Assembly: GCF_000189635.1 (NCBI RefSeq)
Contig: NW_002476413.1
Coordinates: forward strand, 186,001 to 250,000
Length of the DNA stretch: 64,000 nucleotides
Origin: Tetrahymena thermophila SB210
Taxonomy: Eukaryota > Ciliophora > Oligohymenophorea > Hymenostomatida > Tetrahymenidae
Reading direction: 5' to 3'
The stretch's first letter is position 1. Every line of letters starts with the position of its first letter. The notes below the pieces were generated by a model. That model saw nothing but the letters and a program-made list of their open reading frames with translations, was not told where the DNA came from and ran no database searches. The position numbers and the translations under genes are program-made. Positions 60,583 to 64,000 of the stretch are shown one piece after another.

Positions 60583-63539
60583 TCAATCGTCCAATTTATC
60601 TATTTTAGGTTATATTTTTAGTTTTTTTACTGTATATTTAACAGCATCTTTAAGGGAATCGTTGTCTTTTTCTTTGCTTGTTAAAATAGATTTCCAATAG
60701 TAATTTTTTAAAAATTCTTTAAATCCTTCTACGAAAACGAAATTTTCTTCTCTAGCTATTGCTTTGTTAATTTATATGTCTAAATCTTCTTGAGATATCC
60801 TATTAATATTTTATTTAATATAAACTAAAAATAAGAAAAAAAGAATTACTTTTTGAAGAAATTGCCTAAGAATATCTTGAGGAAGATTATTGTTTACTCA
60901 GAGAGGTTTTCTAAATCAAAGAATTTGAGAGCAGTAATTCCTAAGCTCTTGGAAGAGCATAAAAGAGCTGCGTATTTAGCTAAATTGTTGATTTTTCTTA
61001 TTTCAGCTCTTTCTATTGTTTTAAATTAATCCCACAAGGCATATTAAAAGCTGAATTTTATTTTTGGGTTGATTTCAATTAATTTTTGAGTTAAATGAGA
61101 GTAGAAAGGATTGAATTTCTTTTCTTAGGCACAGCATTAAATAACAACAACAGCAACTTCTTAGCTTGATTTCTTAACTACTTTTAGCTTCAATATTCTT
61201 TAAGCTGCATCGACATAATCTTCAGAGCTCATTACTAGCATGAAAATTCTTTTACGGGTATCTGTGGTCATTCTACACTTAATTGCCAATTATTCAAGTT
61301 TTCTTTTAGTTTCTTCTGTTAGATGACTAAATTCACTATCTCTATTTTCAAAATCCTCATTTCCATCCTCACCTTTGTCGTTCAAATCTTGTCTGTAAGC
61401 TCCAGTTTCAAAATAGGAATACCATCTAGGAGTATCTCTCTTTGAGTTGAAAGCAAATTTAAAATCAACAGGGAATGTTCTCTTAGTTAATTTCATTCTT
61501 TATTTTATTTGTAGTAATTTTTTTAAAAATTGAAAGTTAAAATAAATTTAATTTAGTTAATTAGTTGATGATAATTTCTGAATTACTTTTGAATGATGTT
61601 CTTCTTTAACCAGTTAATAAAGAAATTTAATCTTTGCACAGGATCAGTTTTAAGTTTTTTATTGAGACGAATATCATTTAAAGTAAGCATAACAAATTCA
61701 ATTTTTTTAGGAACTTGTTTGCCTTGAGCTTTCAATTGATTTGAATATTCATCGACTTTAGCTTTAGTATTGTCAATAATATTCTTGAGAATTTGTGGAT
61801 TATCTTGTCTTATTTTAGCTCCAACATGTTAAACAAGGATTAAAAGAGCCTCAATAGTTCTTTAATTAATATTCTAAAGTAAGTGCTCCAAGTAACCAGA
61901 AATGAAATCAATACTAACATCATCAAATATATAAAAGTAAGAGAAAACAATAGTAATATTTCTTAATTTATTAAAGAGAGAATCTTCATGAATTGAATCT
62001 TCTTCCAATTCAGATTGTAAGGCATCTTTATTTTAGATAATTTCTTAGTAAAGATTTAAGAGAGATTTCATAATAGGTCCAAAGCCTTCATTATCATAGA
62101 TTTAGTGAATAGCACTAACAACTACAGTGTTACTGGCCATTATGTGTTGCATAACCTTAACAGGTTCGATAGTGGTTTTCATAAAAATATCAGCTAAAAT
62201 AGGTGTGACTAAATTCTTGGCATTTGATTAGAAATTATCTAGCTATAAATTAACAAAAAATTATTATTAAAAGAACAACGAATTTTTATAGTAATAAATA
62301 ATATTTGTTGAGTTATCTATTGTAAAAAAATATTCTAAAATATTTAAAAATGATAGTTACAATTTCTTTAAAGATAATATCAATGTTAGTTTCTGAAAGT
62401 CTATTGTAGCCCTGGATGATTGATTTTCTGATTAAGTTCTTTTTCTCAAAATCTTTTTTTTCCATTTCCACTAAAATTCTTTGTCTTTCCTTTTCTTCTT
62501 CAGTCATTCCTTATTCTTTCTTTTATTACTTCTCTAATTTCCACTTTTCTATTTCAGAGAGCTCCTTCTTTTCCTCCTTAGTATTTTTATTCTAATCTTT
62601 TTGATTTCCTTTTTAAGATTATTCTTTTTCTTTGCTTGCAACAGAATTTGCACTGCTTCCTTTTAAAATAGATTTGATTTCCTTTTTTTCAGGTTTTAAT
62701 TCTTCATTTTTTTCTTCAACATATTCATATTCGTCTTCATCTTCATCTTCAATATCATCATAATAACTTTCTTCTTCTTCATCATCATCTTCTAAATCAT
62801 CACCATTTTCATCTTCCATATTTTCATCATCATCTTCTTCTTCGACATCTTATTCTTCATCATCATCTTCGACATCCTATTCTTCATCCTCTTCCTCTTC
62901 TTCCATTTCATCTTCTTCTAAATCACTCAACTCTTCATCTTCTTCTTCAATATCATTATTACTTTCTTCAGTGAATCCTTCTTGATCAGGGTTATCATCA
63001 TCATCCTCTGGTAAAGATTTATTAGGACCATTTACTAATGAAATTGGAGCATTACTTTCCTCAACTAACTCTTTAACTTCAGCATCCTCAAGAATACCTT
63101 CTTCTTAAAAGAAAGGCTTGTATTATTTAACATCAGTTTTAATTGTAGTTGAAATATTATCTAAAAAGCTAAATAAATCATCTTCCCAACCATCAAGTTT
63201 TAACTCTTTGCTAAACCTTTTTTCTCCAGTTTTACCCTTTTTTTTACCCAATAATTTTTCAAAATATTTAATTTCCTCATCATCCATCTTGATTTTCTCT
63301 TCTAGTTATCTCTTCTCTCTTTCTTATCTTTACTTTTCAATTTGTTCGAGTTTCTTTCTCTTTAATTCTTCCTTTTCCTCTTGAGTTTACTATTATGATT
63401 TAAAATCCTTCTTATTCAATTCTTAGATCCTCTTTATTTGTTGCTCTTCTTATTCTTTTTATATCTTATCCATCATTATCTACTTCTTCTAATCTTTAGT
63501 TGAAGAGAAGAAAGTTTACTTTTTTTACTTCTTCTCCAT
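60583..63539 (-). CDS. NOM1: Nucleolar MIF4G-domain protein, NOM1/SGD1 family
   Basis: Four exons on the minus strand: 63539-62361, 62242-61587, 61497-60850, 60799-60583; 899 residues, all phases consistent (introns 118, 89 and 50 nt). N-terminus: Lys/Glu/Gln-rich coiled coil (1-100), then a long Asp/Glu tract (about 180-285) typical of nucleolar proteins. MIF4G repeat region about 370-610 (IRKSIIQGYNRLSETNIDI..., LVTPILADIFMK). MA3 domain from about 687: MTTDTRKRIFMLVMSSEDYV, CCAQEKKFNPFYSHLTQK, FSFQYALWDQF; these are hallmarks of NOM1 and yeast Sgd1. The family works in 40S ribosomal subunit maturation with an eIF4A-type helicase (DDX48/Fal1). The short tail ends KIQPKIDKLDD. A frame through intron 2 reaches a TGA, so splicing is required. 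Confidence 0.92.
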
Positions 63540-64000
63540 TTTTTTTATTTTCCTATTTTATTTTCTATTAAAAACTGAAAATTTCTGGTCTACTCCTTTT
63601 AACATATCAGCATGATGAGTATCTTCGATTTCCCTAATTTTTATACATATTTAAACTTTTTAGTTTGTTGATGAAAGTTGTAATCAATAAAGCTTTACTC
63701 AGTCTCTTTGTTTTAAACTTATTATTTTTTTCCTTGTTTAGCGTTTTTATTAAATTTCATTTCTGATAAGTTGTTTTGATTGCAAAATATCTACTTTGTT
63801 TATTTATTAAAATTAATGATTAAACTCAATACACAAATAAATATATTTTTTACTTCTATTTACTAATAATTTGTAATTATTATTTCAATGCTTATTTTTA
63901 TCCGAAACTACATTTAACAATTAAATATATATAAGGAATCTATATAAACCAAAGATAGCAAAAGATATTTTAAAAGATCTACTAAAAACTAACAATACAA
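63540..64000. other. Upstream region of NOM1
   Basis: 460 bp, AT-rich, 5' to the minus-strand NOM1 start. It should contain its promoter, but no motif is identifiable. No other gene is seen to the window edge. Confidence 0.6.

Overview
The window looks like nuclear DNA of a Tetrahymena-type ciliate. It is extremely AT-rich. Long reading frames open only when TAA and TAG are read as glutamine and TGA is the sole stop. Introns are short and AT-rich with GT...AG ends. The only tRNA is a tRNA-Tyr(GUA) with an 11-nt intron. Standard-code ORFs are therefore nearly all shadows; every coding call here uses the ciliate code.

Layout. 1-305: a partial OTU-protease-like frame leaving the left edge. 0.5-2.8 kb: relics, namely an orphan N-terminal module of the big receptor family and a deleted copy of a propeller/cadherin gene. 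3.2-50.5 kb: four intact tandem paralogues (3188-10626, 22875-31205, 33526-41218, 42991-50454). Each has eight exons and encodes about 2022-2289 residues: signal peptide, small N-terminal domain, cysteine-rich furin-like repeats, REJ-like region, GPS-like motif, and a C-terminal membrane region resembling the first five helices of polycystin-1. A minus-strand gene for a beta-propeller/cadherin-like membrane protein (10979-16153) sits convergently after the first paralogue. The spacers hold repeated 5' flanks, a second orphan N-terminal module, two copies of an unidentified relic gene, an insert bounded by direct repeats, and transplanted 5' ends of a DUF4246 gene.

50.8-59.8 kb: four tandem minus-strand DUF4246 paralogues (488-497 residues), each with an HxE...H pattern suggestive of an Fe(II)/2-oxoglutarate oxygenase fold, plus one unidentified relic at 57.2-57.8 kb. 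60.2 kb: tRNA-Tyr. 60.6-63.5 kb: a four-exon minus-strand NOM1/SGD1 gene (nucleolar MIF4G-MA3 protein, ribosome biogenesis).

The window is dominated by repeated local duplication. One unit is the REJ/GPS receptor with its roughly 1.4-kb 5' flank, apparently once paired with the propeller gene; another is the DUF4246 gene. Traces of both families lie in each other's territory. The receptor set is the most interesting content: surface proteins built like polycystin-1 but lacking the PLAT domain and the channel part. No function is proven by sequence, and any role in cell recognition is inference.
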